From NCBI GenBank assembly GCA_021807975.1, contig JAKBCJ010000027.1, positions 1-20,073 of the forward strand: DNA of 20,073 nucleotides, in the 5' to 3' direction. Under the pieces are notes generated by a model. The model made no database searches, was not told where the DNA came from, and was given only the letters and a program-made list of their open reading frames with translations. A program made the translations under genes and the position numbers. This DNA comes from Pseudomonadota bacterium. GTDB taxonomy: Bacteria > Pseudomonadota > Alphaproteobacteria > Acetobacterales > Acetobacteraceae. This document shows positions 14,019-20,073 of the stretch, piece by piece (position 1 is the first letter of the stretch; each line of letters opens with the position of its first letter).

Positions 14019-14076
14019 CAACTTTTTCACTTTTGGAACAGGACACAGAGAGACGGGTTGTGGCACAAAGACGCCG

Positions 14077-14406
14077 ATGTTCCCCCCTCGTGTCATTCGG
14101 TACGTTGGTTTCGCGCTCTTCTTTGGCGCGGTGATCCTGGTTTCGGTGCTGTCTGGATTTGCCCAGGTCGCGGCGCCCTCCGGCCCTATGGAAATCACCA
14201 CCGACACGCCGGAGTACTGCATGCAGCTTCTGCATCGGGTCGGCGATCTGGTTCGGCGTGCAGCCGCGCCGGTGCCCGTGGAAGTGACGGATCTGACGTC
14301 GGAGGGGCAGCGCATGTGCGATCACGGGCAGACCCGGGGCGGCATCATGCGGGTTCGCAGCGCATTGATGATACTGGAAAAGGGCGGCGCGCCCACCGAC
14401 CGGTAG
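14077..14406 (+). CDS. Small exported protein of unknown function (109 aa)
   Basis: The product starts with a positively charged, hydrophobic segment (RVIRYVGFALFFGAVILVSVLSGFAQ), which is either a signal peptide or an N-terminal anchor. The mature part has two cysteines (C48 in TPEYCMQL, C81 in GQRMCDHGQTRGGI), which could form a disulfide or bind a ligand. I recall similar unnamed proteins with the ending 'MC.hG..RgGi.RlR.Al' in Acetobacteraceae, but know no function. It follows the histidine kinase by 58 bp on the same strand and may be part of the module. The start is uncertain: ATG 14077 has no good ribosome site. Longer in-frame reading up to 13888 overlaps the kinase in another frame and looks unlikely. 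Confidence 0.7.
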   Translation: MFPPRVIRYVGFALFFGAVILVSVLSGFAQVAAPSGPMEITTDTPEYCMQLLHRVGDLVRRAAAPVPVEVTDLTSEGQRMCDHGQTRGGIMRVRSALMILEKGGAPTDR

Positions 14407-14675
14407 CATGGGCCGGCGGCCAGCCCCGGTTTTGACGCCGGGTGTGCGCATGGTGGTCCCCGTCACGGCACCGGGGCAGGCAACAATCCCCGTTCCTGAT
14501 TCAATCCTATTTAACGACCCGGCGCTGAGTTTATTAACACCATTTTAATATCAGAACTAAGTCGGGTCATTTAATGGACTAAAAGTCCTGGTTTTTGCGG
14601 ATTTGCTGCCAAAGTGTCGGTGGCCATCGCTAATTGGGGATGTGCCTATAAGAAAAGTACACTGGGGAGCAATAC
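14407..14675 (+). promoter_or_regulatory. AT-rich regulatory region upstream of the MFS transporter
   Basis: This 269-bp gap is the longest in the window and contains an AT-rich core (14505-14600), unlike its neighbours. I see no ORF or RNA gene. It holds an imperfect 12-bp inverted repeat, TTTAACGACCCG (14510-14521) with CGGGTCATTTAA (14563-14574), 10 of 12 matching, around an AT-rich spacer. It also holds a small hairpin GGACT-AAA-AGTCC (14576-14588). A TATAAG hexamer (14647-14652) could be a -10 but lacks a clear -35. Likely a regulated promoter for the transporter. Confidence 0.5.
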
Positions 14676-16307
14676 GTGAATTCTGCGAATGCGCCGCTAG
14701 GCGGGCTGTTGGACCGCGATCGTATCGTCGCCAAGCCTGATTTCAACCGATGGTTGGTGCCGCCGGCCGCTTTGGCAATTCATTTGTGTATCGGAATGGC
14801 CTATGGCTTCAGCGTGTTCTGGCTGCCGCTGTCGCACGCCATCGATGGTAGCAAGGCGGTTGCCTGCCCGGCTGGATCGGGCCTCGCGAGTGCGTTGTTC
14901 GCAACCGGTTGCGATTGGACCGTGCCAGACCTCAACTGGGTATTTACACTTTTCATCTTCTTCCTGGGCGTTGCCGCCGCGTTGTGGGGCGGCTGGCTGG
15001 AAAAGGCCGGGCCGCGCAAGGCGGGGTTTGTGGCTGCCCTGTGCTGGTCCGGTGGCCTGATCCTGGGGGCGGTGGGCATTCTGGTCCATCAACTGTGGAT
15101 TTTGTGGCTGGGCACCGGCGTATTGGGCGGGGTCGGTTTGGGCCTTGGCTATATTTCCCCCGTCTCGACGCTGATCAAATGGTTTCCCGACCGGCGCGGC
15201 ATGGCGACGGGCATGGCGATCATGGGATTTGGCGGCGGCGCGATGATCGGCGCCCCGATGGCGCAAATGCTGATGGCGCACTTCCGGACCGCGACCTCGG
15301 TGGGGGTGTGGCAGACGTTTGCCATAATGGGTCTGATCTACTTCGTTTTCATGACTGCCGGCGCATTCGGTTACCGGGTGCCGGCCAACGGATGGCGACC
15401 GGCTGGCTGGACACCTCCAGCGCCCGGTGCGAATGCGATGATCACGCACGGGCAGGTGCATCTGCGCGACGCCCATAAGACGGTGGCTTTCTGGGGTATC
15501 TGGCTCGTTCTGTGCCTGAACGTCTCGGCCGGGATCGGCGTGATCAGCATGGCGTCCCCGATGCTGCAGGAAATCTTCGGGGGATCGCTGATCGGCCAGC
15601 CGGGGGTGGCGTTCACCGCGCTGACCGATCCGCAGCGGATGGCGATCGCCGGAATCGCCGCCGGTTTCGCCGGACTGCTGTCGTTGTTCAATATCGGAGG
15701 GCGGTTTTTCTGGGCCTCGCTGTCGGACAAGATAGGACGTAAATCGACCTATTTCGTGTTTTTCCTGCTGGGAATCGCGATGTACGCGGCAGCGCCGTGG
15801 GCCGCGCATCATGGCAGCAAAGCCTTGTTCGTCGCCTTTTTCTGCGTGATCCTGTCGATGTACGGCGGCAGCTTCGCCACCGCGCCAGCCTATCTGGCGG
15901 ATATTTTTGGCACACAGTTCGTTGGCGCGATCCACGGGCGGCTGCTGACGGCCTGGTCAACCGCCGGGATCATCGGGCCGGTGCTGGTTGGCTATATGCG
16001 CCAGGCGGCGATCTCGACCGGCGTGGCCCGGGCGTCCGTCTATGACGTAACGATGTATTTGCTCGCCGGGCTGCTGATCATCGGGCTGGCCGCAAACCTG
16101 CTGGTAAGGCCGTTGGCGCCGAAATGGTTCATGTCCGATGCCGAACTCGCGTCGTTGCAGGGCGCGAAAGTCGGAACGTCCATCGGCACCTCGGTGGCGG
16201 TGCCGGCCTTTAGTCTGGCTTCGGTCCTGGCCTGGGTCGCGGTCGGGATTCCCATTCTGTGGGGTATCGAGATGACACTGGCGAAAGTCGCGGCCTTGTT
16301 CGGCTAG
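14676..16307 (+). CDS. OFA-family MFS transporter (oxalate/formate antiporter-like)
   Basis: This 543-aa transporter, with roughly twelve hydrophobic segments, belongs to the oxalate/formate antiporter (OFA) group of MFS, which move small carboxylates such as oxalate, formate, lactate or pyruvate. The signature GLGYISPVSTLIKWFPDRRG (about 151-170) followed by a Gly-rich helix is diagnostic. WGGWLEKAGPRKAG (about 104-117) and SDKIGRKSTY are the MFS motif-A-type loops. The region after the first helix (about 55-85) is longer than usual and contains C64 and C79 in the predicted periplasmic loop. A C-terminal extra hydrophobic segment (about 510-540) is also present. Start is GTG 14676, with GGGGAG 6 nt upstream. 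Substrate cannot be told from sequence. Confidence 0.9.
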   Translation: MNSANAPLGGLLDRDRIVAKPDFNRWLVPPAALAIHLCIGMAYGFSVFWLPLSHAIDGSKAVACPAGSGLASALFATGCDWTVPDLNWVFTLFIFFLGVAAALWGGWLEKAGPRKAGFVAALCWSGGLILGAVGILVHQLWILWLGTGVLGGVGLGLGYISPVSTLIKWFPDRRGMATGMAIMGFGGGAMIGAPMAQMLMAHFRTATSVGVWQTFAIMGLIYFVFMTAGAFGYRVPANGWRPAGWTPPAPGANAMITHGQVHLRDAHKTVAFWGIWLVLCLNVSAGIGVISMASPMLQEIFGGSLIGQPGVAFTALTDPQRMAIAGIAAGFAGLLSLFNIGGRFFWASLSDKIGRKSTYFVFFLLGIAMYAAAPWAAHHGSKALFVAFFCVILSMYGGSFATAPAYLADIFGTQFVGAIHGRLLTAWSTAGIIGPVLVGYMRQAAISTGVARASVYDVTMYLLAGLLIIGLAANLLVRPLAPKWFMSDAELASLQGAKVGTSIGTSVAVPAFSLASVLAWVAVGIPILWGIEMTLAKVAALFG

Positions 16308-16774
16308 GTCCGGGTGTTGGCATTCCGTGTGGCATGCGGGTCCAGCCAGCCCATCGTGGCTGCTGGCTCGCTGTCCGTGGTTGGCAGATAGGGTTTGATA
16401 TCCAGCAGACCGGTGCCATCCACGCAGTCCAGGAACCGAACCTTCAGCGTGTCCTGCCCATCAAATCCGTCGAACGCCACAACCGACAGCCCGATCGGAT
16501 TCGGCCGAAACGGTGCCCTGCTGGAAAACACCCCCCTGGGTTCGGAATCGAACGGTGGAGTGAACGTCAGTTTCGGCGTGGCGACCCGATCCAGCCAGTA
16601 CACCAGGATCAAATGGGAGAAGCCATCCAGGCCGCGCAGGCCCTCGGCATACTCCGCCAGCACCTTGACGGTGCAAACGGGCGCGGGATCCGGTTGGCGG
16701 CCGTTGCGCGGGCACTCGGCTGTTGTGCGCCATGGGGTATGCAGGCTGCCGATGAACGTCAGGGCGGGGGGCAT
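16304..16774 (-). CDS. trmO: TrmO-type tRNA m6t6A37 methyltransferase
   Basis: This 156-aa protein belongs to the TsaA/YaeB/TrmO family, which adds an N6-methyl group to t6A37 in certain tRNAs using SAM. SSRAPFRPNPIGLSVV is the family signature (VFSxRxPxRPNPIGLS), and GLRGLDGFSHLILVYWLDR and FLDCVDGTGLLDIKPYLP are the other conserved blocks. The start is ATG 16774 because GGAAGG lies 6 nt before it on the minus strand; the ORF is open farther upstream but lacks similarity. E. coli TrmO is longer at the C-terminus, so this is the short form of the family. The stop codon shares CTAG (16304-16307) with the convergent transporter's stop. Confidence 0.9.
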   Translation of the reverse strand: MPPALTFIGSLHTPWRTTAECPRNGRQPDPAPVCTVKVLAEYAEGLRGLDGFSHLILVYWLDRVATPKLTFTPPFDSEPRGVFSSRAPFRPNPIGLSVVAFDGFDGQDTLKVRFLDCVDGTGLLDIKPYLPTTDSEPAATMGWLDPHATRNANTRT

Positions 16775-16852
16775 GGCTAACCTTCCATGGGGACGAGGTG
16801 CGCGATCCGGCCCGGGCATTTGCCTTCTCTCGCAACAGGGGCAATGTCGCAC

Positions 16853-16870
16853 GAATCCGATTGAATCCGA
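16853..16870 (+). repeat. Tandem GAATCCGA repeats, 10-bp period, upstream of enoyl-CoA hydratase
   Basis: GAATCCGA occurs at 16853-16860 and again at 16863-16870, one helical turn apart, 20-38 bp before the hydratase start and between divergent trmO and hydratase. Direct repeats at this spacing are typical of transcription factor sites, but the copy could be chance. Confidence 0.35.
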
Positions 16871-16890
16871 ACCCCTCGAAGGAGCGTGCC

Positions 16891-17697
16891 ATGACCCAAG
16901 CCCCCGTGCTGCTGTCCGTTGACGATCGCGGCGTTGCCACCGCGACGCTGCACCGGCCAGAGGTGGGCAACGCCTATAACGCCGCGATGCTGGACGCGCT
17001 GATCGGTGGCCTGACCGCGCTGGCCGCCGATCCAGCCGTCCGCTGCCTGGTGATCCGCGGGGCCGGCAAGCACTTCCAGGCCGGAGCGGACATTCGCTGG
17101 CTGGGGGAGGTGGCGCATTACCCTCCGGCGGAAAACTATGCCGCGTCGATCGCGACGACCCGGGCGATGCAGTTGCTGAACGAATTCCCCAAGCCGACGA
17201 TCGCGCTGGTGCATGGCGCCTGCTTCGGCGGCGGGGTCGGGATCGTTTGCTGCGTCGATGTCGCGTTCGCCACGCCGGACTCGCAGTTCGGGATCACCGA
17301 AATCCGGGTCGGGGTGTCGCCGACGCCGATTTCCACCCATATGGTGAACGCGATCGGACTGCGTCACACACGGCGCTATGCCCTGACCGGCGAACGCTTC
17401 GGTGCGGCGGAAGCGGAGCGGATCGGGCTGGTCCATGAAGTGGTCGAGGCGGATGCGATGGAGGCCAAGCTGAATGCCGTGCTGGATGCGATCTTCCTGG
17501 GCAGCCCGACCGGCATCGCAATGACCAAAAGCAGCTTCCTGGGCGCCAATAACCTGCTGCTGGACGAACGTCAGGTGTCCATGCTGGCGCATGAGGGCTG
17601 GACTCAGCGTGCCTCGGCCGAAGGTCTGGAAGGTACTTCGGCATTCCGCGAGAAACGCACACCGTCGTGGTACAAACCGGCTCACCCCAACGTGTAG
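16891..17697 (+). CDS. Enoyl-CoA hydratase/isomerase family protein (methylglutaconyl-CoA hydratase-like)
   Basis: This 268-aa crotonase-fold enzyme acts on CoA thioesters. The oxyanion-hole segment HFQAGADIRWL (61-71) and GACFGGGVGIVCCVDVAF (109-126) are present. The pattern FGITEIRVGVSPTPIS with conserved E137 matches LiuC/AtuE-type hydratases of leucine and terpenoid catabolism better than the short-chain enoyl-CoA hydratase. In the classical enzyme a second Glu sits in GGGCEL; here that position is Gly117, as in LiuC-like proteins (family memory). Start ATG 16891 has AAGGAG 6 nt upstream, an excellent site; the longer open frame to 16798 is unsupported. The next gene, zwf, follows at 25 bp. 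Confidence 0.9.
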   Translation: MTQAPVLLSVDDRGVATATLHRPEVGNAYNAAMLDALIGGLTALAADPAVRCLVIRGAGKHFQAGADIRWLGEVAHYPPAENYAASIATTRAMQLLNEFPKPTIALVHGACFGGGVGIVCCVDVAFATPDSQFGITEIRVGVSPTPISTHMVNAIGLRHTRRYALTGERFGAAEAERIGLVHEVVEADAMEAKLNAVLDAIFLGSPTGIAMTKSSFLGANNLLLDERQVSMLAHEGWTQRASAEGLEGTSAFREKRTPSWYKPAHPNV

Positions 17698-17722
17698 CTA
17701 ACCCGGAAGGTACGAACCTCAT

Positions 17723-19318
17723 GTGTCACGCATGACAGACGCGAAACCGACGACAGCCAATCCAAGCGGAGAGGTCGTGGCGGCCCCGCCGCGGCGGGAG
17801 GCTAAGCCGCCCGGCCCATGCACCATGGTCATTTTTGGCGCGGGCGGCGACCTGACTAAGCGATTGCTGGTGCCGGCGCTGTACAACCTTGCCCACACGG
17901 GATTGCTGCCGGAAACATTCGAACTGATCGGCGTCGATCTGGCCGATCTGGATGCCGACACGTGGCGCGACAGCCTGCACCGGATGATGGAAAGCTTCAT
18001 CGGCAAGGCGGCGGGCGAAAGCCGGATCGACAGGATCGAGGACGATGTCTGGCAGCACCTGACCGGCCGCATGTCTTACATCAAAGGCGATTTCAGCGAC
18101 GACGGGCTTTACCAGATGCTGAAGCGGCGACTGGAGCAAGCCTCCGGTACCGGCGGCAACTGCCTGTTCTACCTGGCTGTCGCCGACCGGTTCTTCGAGC
18201 CGGTGGTCACCCGGATCGGCAAGGCCGGGTTGTTCGAGGAAAACTGGGACCAGGACGGCCAGAAGCCGGAACGCTGGCGGCGTGTGGTGATCGAAAAGCC
18301 GTTTGGTCATGACGAGGCATCAGCCAAGGCGCTGAATGCGGCGATTTTACGCGTCGCGGAGGAACACCAGATTTTCCGGATCGACCACTTCCTGGGCAAG
18401 GAGACGGTTCAGAACATCATGGCGCTGCGCTTCGCGAACGGCATGTTCGAACCGTTGTGGAACCGCGACCGGATCGACCATGTGCAGATCACCGCCGCCG
18501 AAACTGTCGGGGTGGAAACCCGCGGCCGGTTCTACGAGAAAACCGGCGCGCTGCGGGACATGGTGCCGAACCATGTGTTTCAGCTTCTGGCGATGGTGGC
18601 GATGGAACCACCGGCCGGTTTCGACGCGCGCGCCGTGCGCAACCGCAAGACCGATGTCTTCACCGCCATGCATACGGTGGACCCGAAAGACGCGGTGCGC
18701 GGCCAGTATGGGCCCGGACCCGATGGCGTCGCCGGGTACCGGCAGGAACAGGATGTCGATCCGGACTCGGGCACCGAGACCTATGTCGCGATGAAACTGG
18801 GTATCGATAACTGGCGCTGGGCGGGCGTGCCTTTTTACCTGCGAACCGGTAAGCACATGACGCGCCGGGTCACGGAAATCGCGATCCGCTTCAAGCCCGC
18901 CCCGTCGGCGCCGTTCGAGGACACCGATGTGGCCGCGTTGCCGCCGAACTGGCTGCTGCTGCGGATCCAGCCGGAGGAATCCATCGCCTTGCAGTTCGAG
19001 GTGAAGCGGCCGGGGCCGGTTGTCGATCTCGCGGCGGTGCGCATGGCGTTCAAGTATGCTGACTGGTTTCCGAAGGAGCCGAATATCGGCTACGAAACCC
19101 TCATCTACGACGTGATGACGGGCGACCAGACGCTGTTCAACCGAGCCGATATGGTGGAGGAGACGTGGCGGGTGGTTGGCAAGGTGCTGGAAACCTGGAC
19201 CGCGGAAAAAGCGGCCGGATTCCCGAACTACACGTCCGGGAGCGAGGGACCGGCCGACGCGGACGCCTTGATGCAGCGGGACGGCCGGGCGTGGCGGCCG
19301 CTGGCGGAGGAGCGGTAA
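17723..19318 (+). CDS. zwf: Zwf, glucose-6-phosphate 1-dehydrogenase
   Basis: This 531-aa enzyme oxidises glucose 6-phosphate to 6-phosphogluconolactone with NAD(P)+, feeding the pentose phosphate or Entner-Doudoroff pathway. The nucleotide-binding loop FGAGGDLTKR lies at 38-47 (usually GASGDL), and the catalytic/substrate motif RIDHFLGKE at 219-227 with H222. VIEKPFGHD, ETVGVETRGRFYEKTGALRD and GVPFYLRTGKHM are further family blocks. The N-terminal 30 residues are variable and probably disordered. GTG 17723 is the likely start, with GGAAGG about 13 nt upstream; ATG 17732 (three codons later) is the alternative. No pgl or edd gene follows, which is a little unusual, since zwf is often in such an operon. 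It may be cotranscribed with the hydratase. Confidence 0.96.
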   Translation: MSRMTDAKPTTANPSGEVVAAPPRREAKPPGPCTMVIFGAGGDLTKRLLVPALYNLAHTGLLPETFELIGVDLADLDADTWRDSLHRMMESFIGKAAGESRIDRIEDDVWQHLTGRMSYIKGDFSDDGLYQMLKRRLEQASGTGGNCLFYLAVADRFFEPVVTRIGKAGLFEENWDQDGQKPERWRRVVIEKPFGHDEASAKALNAAILRVAEEHQIFRIDHFLGKETVQNIMALRFANGMFEPLWNRDRIDHVQITAAETVGVETRGRFYEKTGALRDMVPNHVFQLLAMVAMEPPAGFDARAVRNRKTDVFTAMHTVDPKDAVRGQYGPGPDGVAGYRQEQDVDPDSGTETYVAMKLGIDNWRWAGVPFYLRTGKHMTRRVTEIAIRFKPAPSAPFEDTDVAALPPNWLLLRIQPEESIALQFEVKRPGPVVDLAAVRMAFKYADWFPKEPNIGYETLIYDVMTGDQTLFNRADMVEETWRVVGKVLETWTAEKAAGFPNYTSGSEGPADADALMQRDGRAWRPLAEER

Positions 19319-19366
19319 CCCCGAACACCGGGCATCCGTGCGCGGCCGGCGGCCGTTACGCCAGGG

Positions 19367-19951
19367 TCATGTCCCCGCCGGCCGGTCGAACGCCAGACGG
19401 ACGGCATAGGTGCTGACGTCGGCCGGCCACGCGGCGATTTGGCTCTCGAAGCCAGCACGGTCACCTGCGAACATCAGCCGGATTGCGTCCTCGTAGCCAG
19501 GGTAGTCGCCAGCCAGTGCCGACATAAACCGGTAAGCGGCTTCACGCGCGGCGGCCGCGTGCTGTTGGCTGCCAGCCGAACGCCTGGCCGATTCTACCAG
19601 TTTGCGCAGGGTGACCGATGCGCCGCCCGGTTGGGCGCTCAGCCATGCCCAGTGGCGCGGCAGCAAGGTCACCTCCCGCCCTTCGACGCCGAGTTTCGGA
19701 CGCCCCCGTCCCGCCGGTTCAGCGGACAGGGGCGGCGGCGGGGCCAGGCGCGCGATCGTCTCGGCCTTGGTGCCACGCAGATCCAGATCGATCACCCGCC
19801 CGGTGGCATCGTCGAACACCAGAACCGCCGCCGATCCATCGGAATCAGCGGAGTCCTTCACCGCTGCCGCGACGTCGCGCAGCATGCCGGCGCATAACTG
19901 ACGGCTGCCGGCGAACGCGGTGCAGGCGGTAGCAAGCGGTGGGTTCATCAT
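19367..19951 (-). CDS. DUF2239 family protein
   Basis: This 194-aa cytoplasmic protein matches DUF2239 from memory: VLVFDDATGRVIDLDLRGT (about 44-62), GRGRPKLGVEGREVTLLPRHWAWL (81-104), SAQPGGASVTLRKLVE and AAYRFMSALAGDYPGYEDAIRLMFAGD are the conserved blocks. It is entirely without known catalytic residues, and no function has been assigned to the family. The start is ATG 19951 (MMNPP), with AGAAGG 6 nt upstream on the minus strand. The gene is convergent with zwf, with 48 bp between stops and no obvious terminator. A good promoter and an inverted repeat over the ribosome site lie just upstream. Confidence 0.92.
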   Translation of the reverse strand: MMNPPLATACTAFAGSRQLCAGMLRDVAAAVKDSADSDGSAAVLVFDDATGRVIDLDLRGTKAETIARLAPPPPLSAEPAGRGRPKLGVEGREVTLLPRHWAWLSAQPGGASVTLRKLVESARRSAGSQQHAAAAREAAYRFMSALAGDYPGYEDAIRLMFAGDRAGFESQIAAWPADVSTYAVRLAFDRPAGT

Positions 19952-19953
19952 GC

Positions 19954-19971
19954 CGGACCTTCTATGGTCCG
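19954..19971. promoter_or_regulatory. CGGACC-N6-GGTCCG inverted repeat over the DUF2239 ribosome site
   Basis: Perfect 6-bp arms (19954-19959 and 19966-19971) surround TTCTAT. On the minus-strand transcript the repeat contains the AGAAGG ribosome site, and it also overlaps the predicted start of transcription near 19968. It may be an operator for a repressor; as an RNA hairpin it would need a start of transcription upstream of 19971. Confidence 0.5.
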
Positions 19972-19974
19972 ATA

Positions 19975-20003
19975 TTTTTACCGGGGTATTAATATGCCGT
20001 CAA
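19975..20003 (-). promoter_or_regulatory. Sigma70-type promoter of the DUF2239 gene
   Basis: On the minus strand, TTGACG (19998-20003, five of six to TTGACA) and TAAAAA (19975-19980, four of six to TATAAT) are separated by exactly 17 bp, in the only strongly AT-rich patch of this region. A TAATAT-N7-ATATTA repeat overlaps the -35 (19990-20008). The predicted transcription start near 19968 gives a leader of about 17 nt. Confidence 0.55.
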
Positions 20004-20024
20004 TATTATCAGGATAAAAATACA

Positions 20025-20040
20025 CGGACGAGAGGGTCCG
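20025..20040. repeat. CGGAC-N6-GTCCG inverted repeat upstream of the DUF2239 promoter
   Basis: Perfect 5-bp arms (20025-20029 and 20036-20040) flank GAGAGG. The arms are the same CGGAC/GTCCG words as the repeat at 19954-19971, and the two centres are exactly 70 bp apart, one on each side of the promoter. The last 33 bases of the window (20041-20073) hold nothing I can name. Confidence 0.4.
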
Positions 20041-20073
20041 CCAGAACCCGGCCAGCTACCGCCCGCAACGCCC

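Noticed and set aside
13888..14076. Longer version of the 109-aa protein starting inside the kinase gene.
   Set aside because: The upstream residues are an out-of-frame reading of the kinase, with no signal peptide at their N-terminus.
14458..14476. CCCCG...CGGGG inverted repeat after the 109-aa gene as a terminator.
   Set aside because: Five-base stem with a 9-nt loop, no T tract; likely chance in GC-rich DNA.
14589..14610. Sigma54 promoter (-24/-12) before the OFA transporter.
   Set aside because: GG and GC elements do not have the required spacing.
1..20073. A new defence, CRISPR, prophage or mobile island.
   Set aside because: No transposase, integrase, repeat array, toxin-antitoxin pair or GC shift over a gene block; gene content is chromosomal core.

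Overview
The window is a GC-rich, gene-dense stretch of bacterial chromosome. Protein similarity, as judged from memory, points to the Alphaproteobacteria and most likely to the Acetobacteraceae or another Rhodospirillales family. The pointers are an alphaproteobacterial-type UbiA, an ETF-beta lysine methyltransferase homologue, a DUF2239 protein and an HtrA/response-regulator/histidine-kinase cluster. I see no rRNA or tRNA gene, CRISPR array, insertion sequence, phage gene or attachment site. Nearly all the DNA is coding. The largest gap is about 270 bp (14407-14675), an AT-rich regulatory region.

Layout. (1) 1-2037: a truncated rsmE on the minus strand lies back-to-back with ubiA. UbiA overlaps, through a TTGA junction, a Methyltransf_16-type protein that resembles ETF-beta lysine methyltransferase. 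(2) 2013-8105, minus strand: a possible operon reading DinG/XPD-type Fe-S helicase, TerB-like protein, PhoR-like histidine kinase, exported 458-aa protein of unknown function. The kinase and the exported protein overlap by ATGA. (3) 8192-10675: HrpB helicase, divergent from the DinG-type gene, with a strong 9-bp GC hairpin directly before its first ATG. (4) 10759-14406, plus strand: a lipobox-bearing single-PDZ HtrA-type protease, an OmpR-family response regulator, a HAMP histidine kinase and a small exported protein, which together form a likely envelope-stress module. (5) 14676-16307: an OFA-type MFS transporter behind the AT-rich region. It converges on trmO (minus), and the two stop codons share one CTAG. 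(6) 16891-19318: a LiuC-like enoyl-CoA hydratase followed at 25 bp by zwf (glucose-6-phosphate dehydrogenase). (7) 19367-19951, minus: a DUF2239 protein with a good sigma70-type promoter bracketed by two CGGAC/GTCCG inverted repeats.

How the genes fit together. Most are housekeeping genes for ubiquinone synthesis, rRNA and tRNA modification, helicases and carbon metabolism. Two clusters deserve attention. One is the HtrA-RR-HK-small protein module, where a membrane-tethered protease sits with a complete two-component system. The other is the TerB-PhoR-like kinase-exported protein set, where a kinase lacks an adjacent response regulator and is translationally coupled to an uncharacterised exported protein. 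I found no clearly new defence or mobile system. The novelty lies in these unassigned proteins and in several inverted repeats at gene starts.
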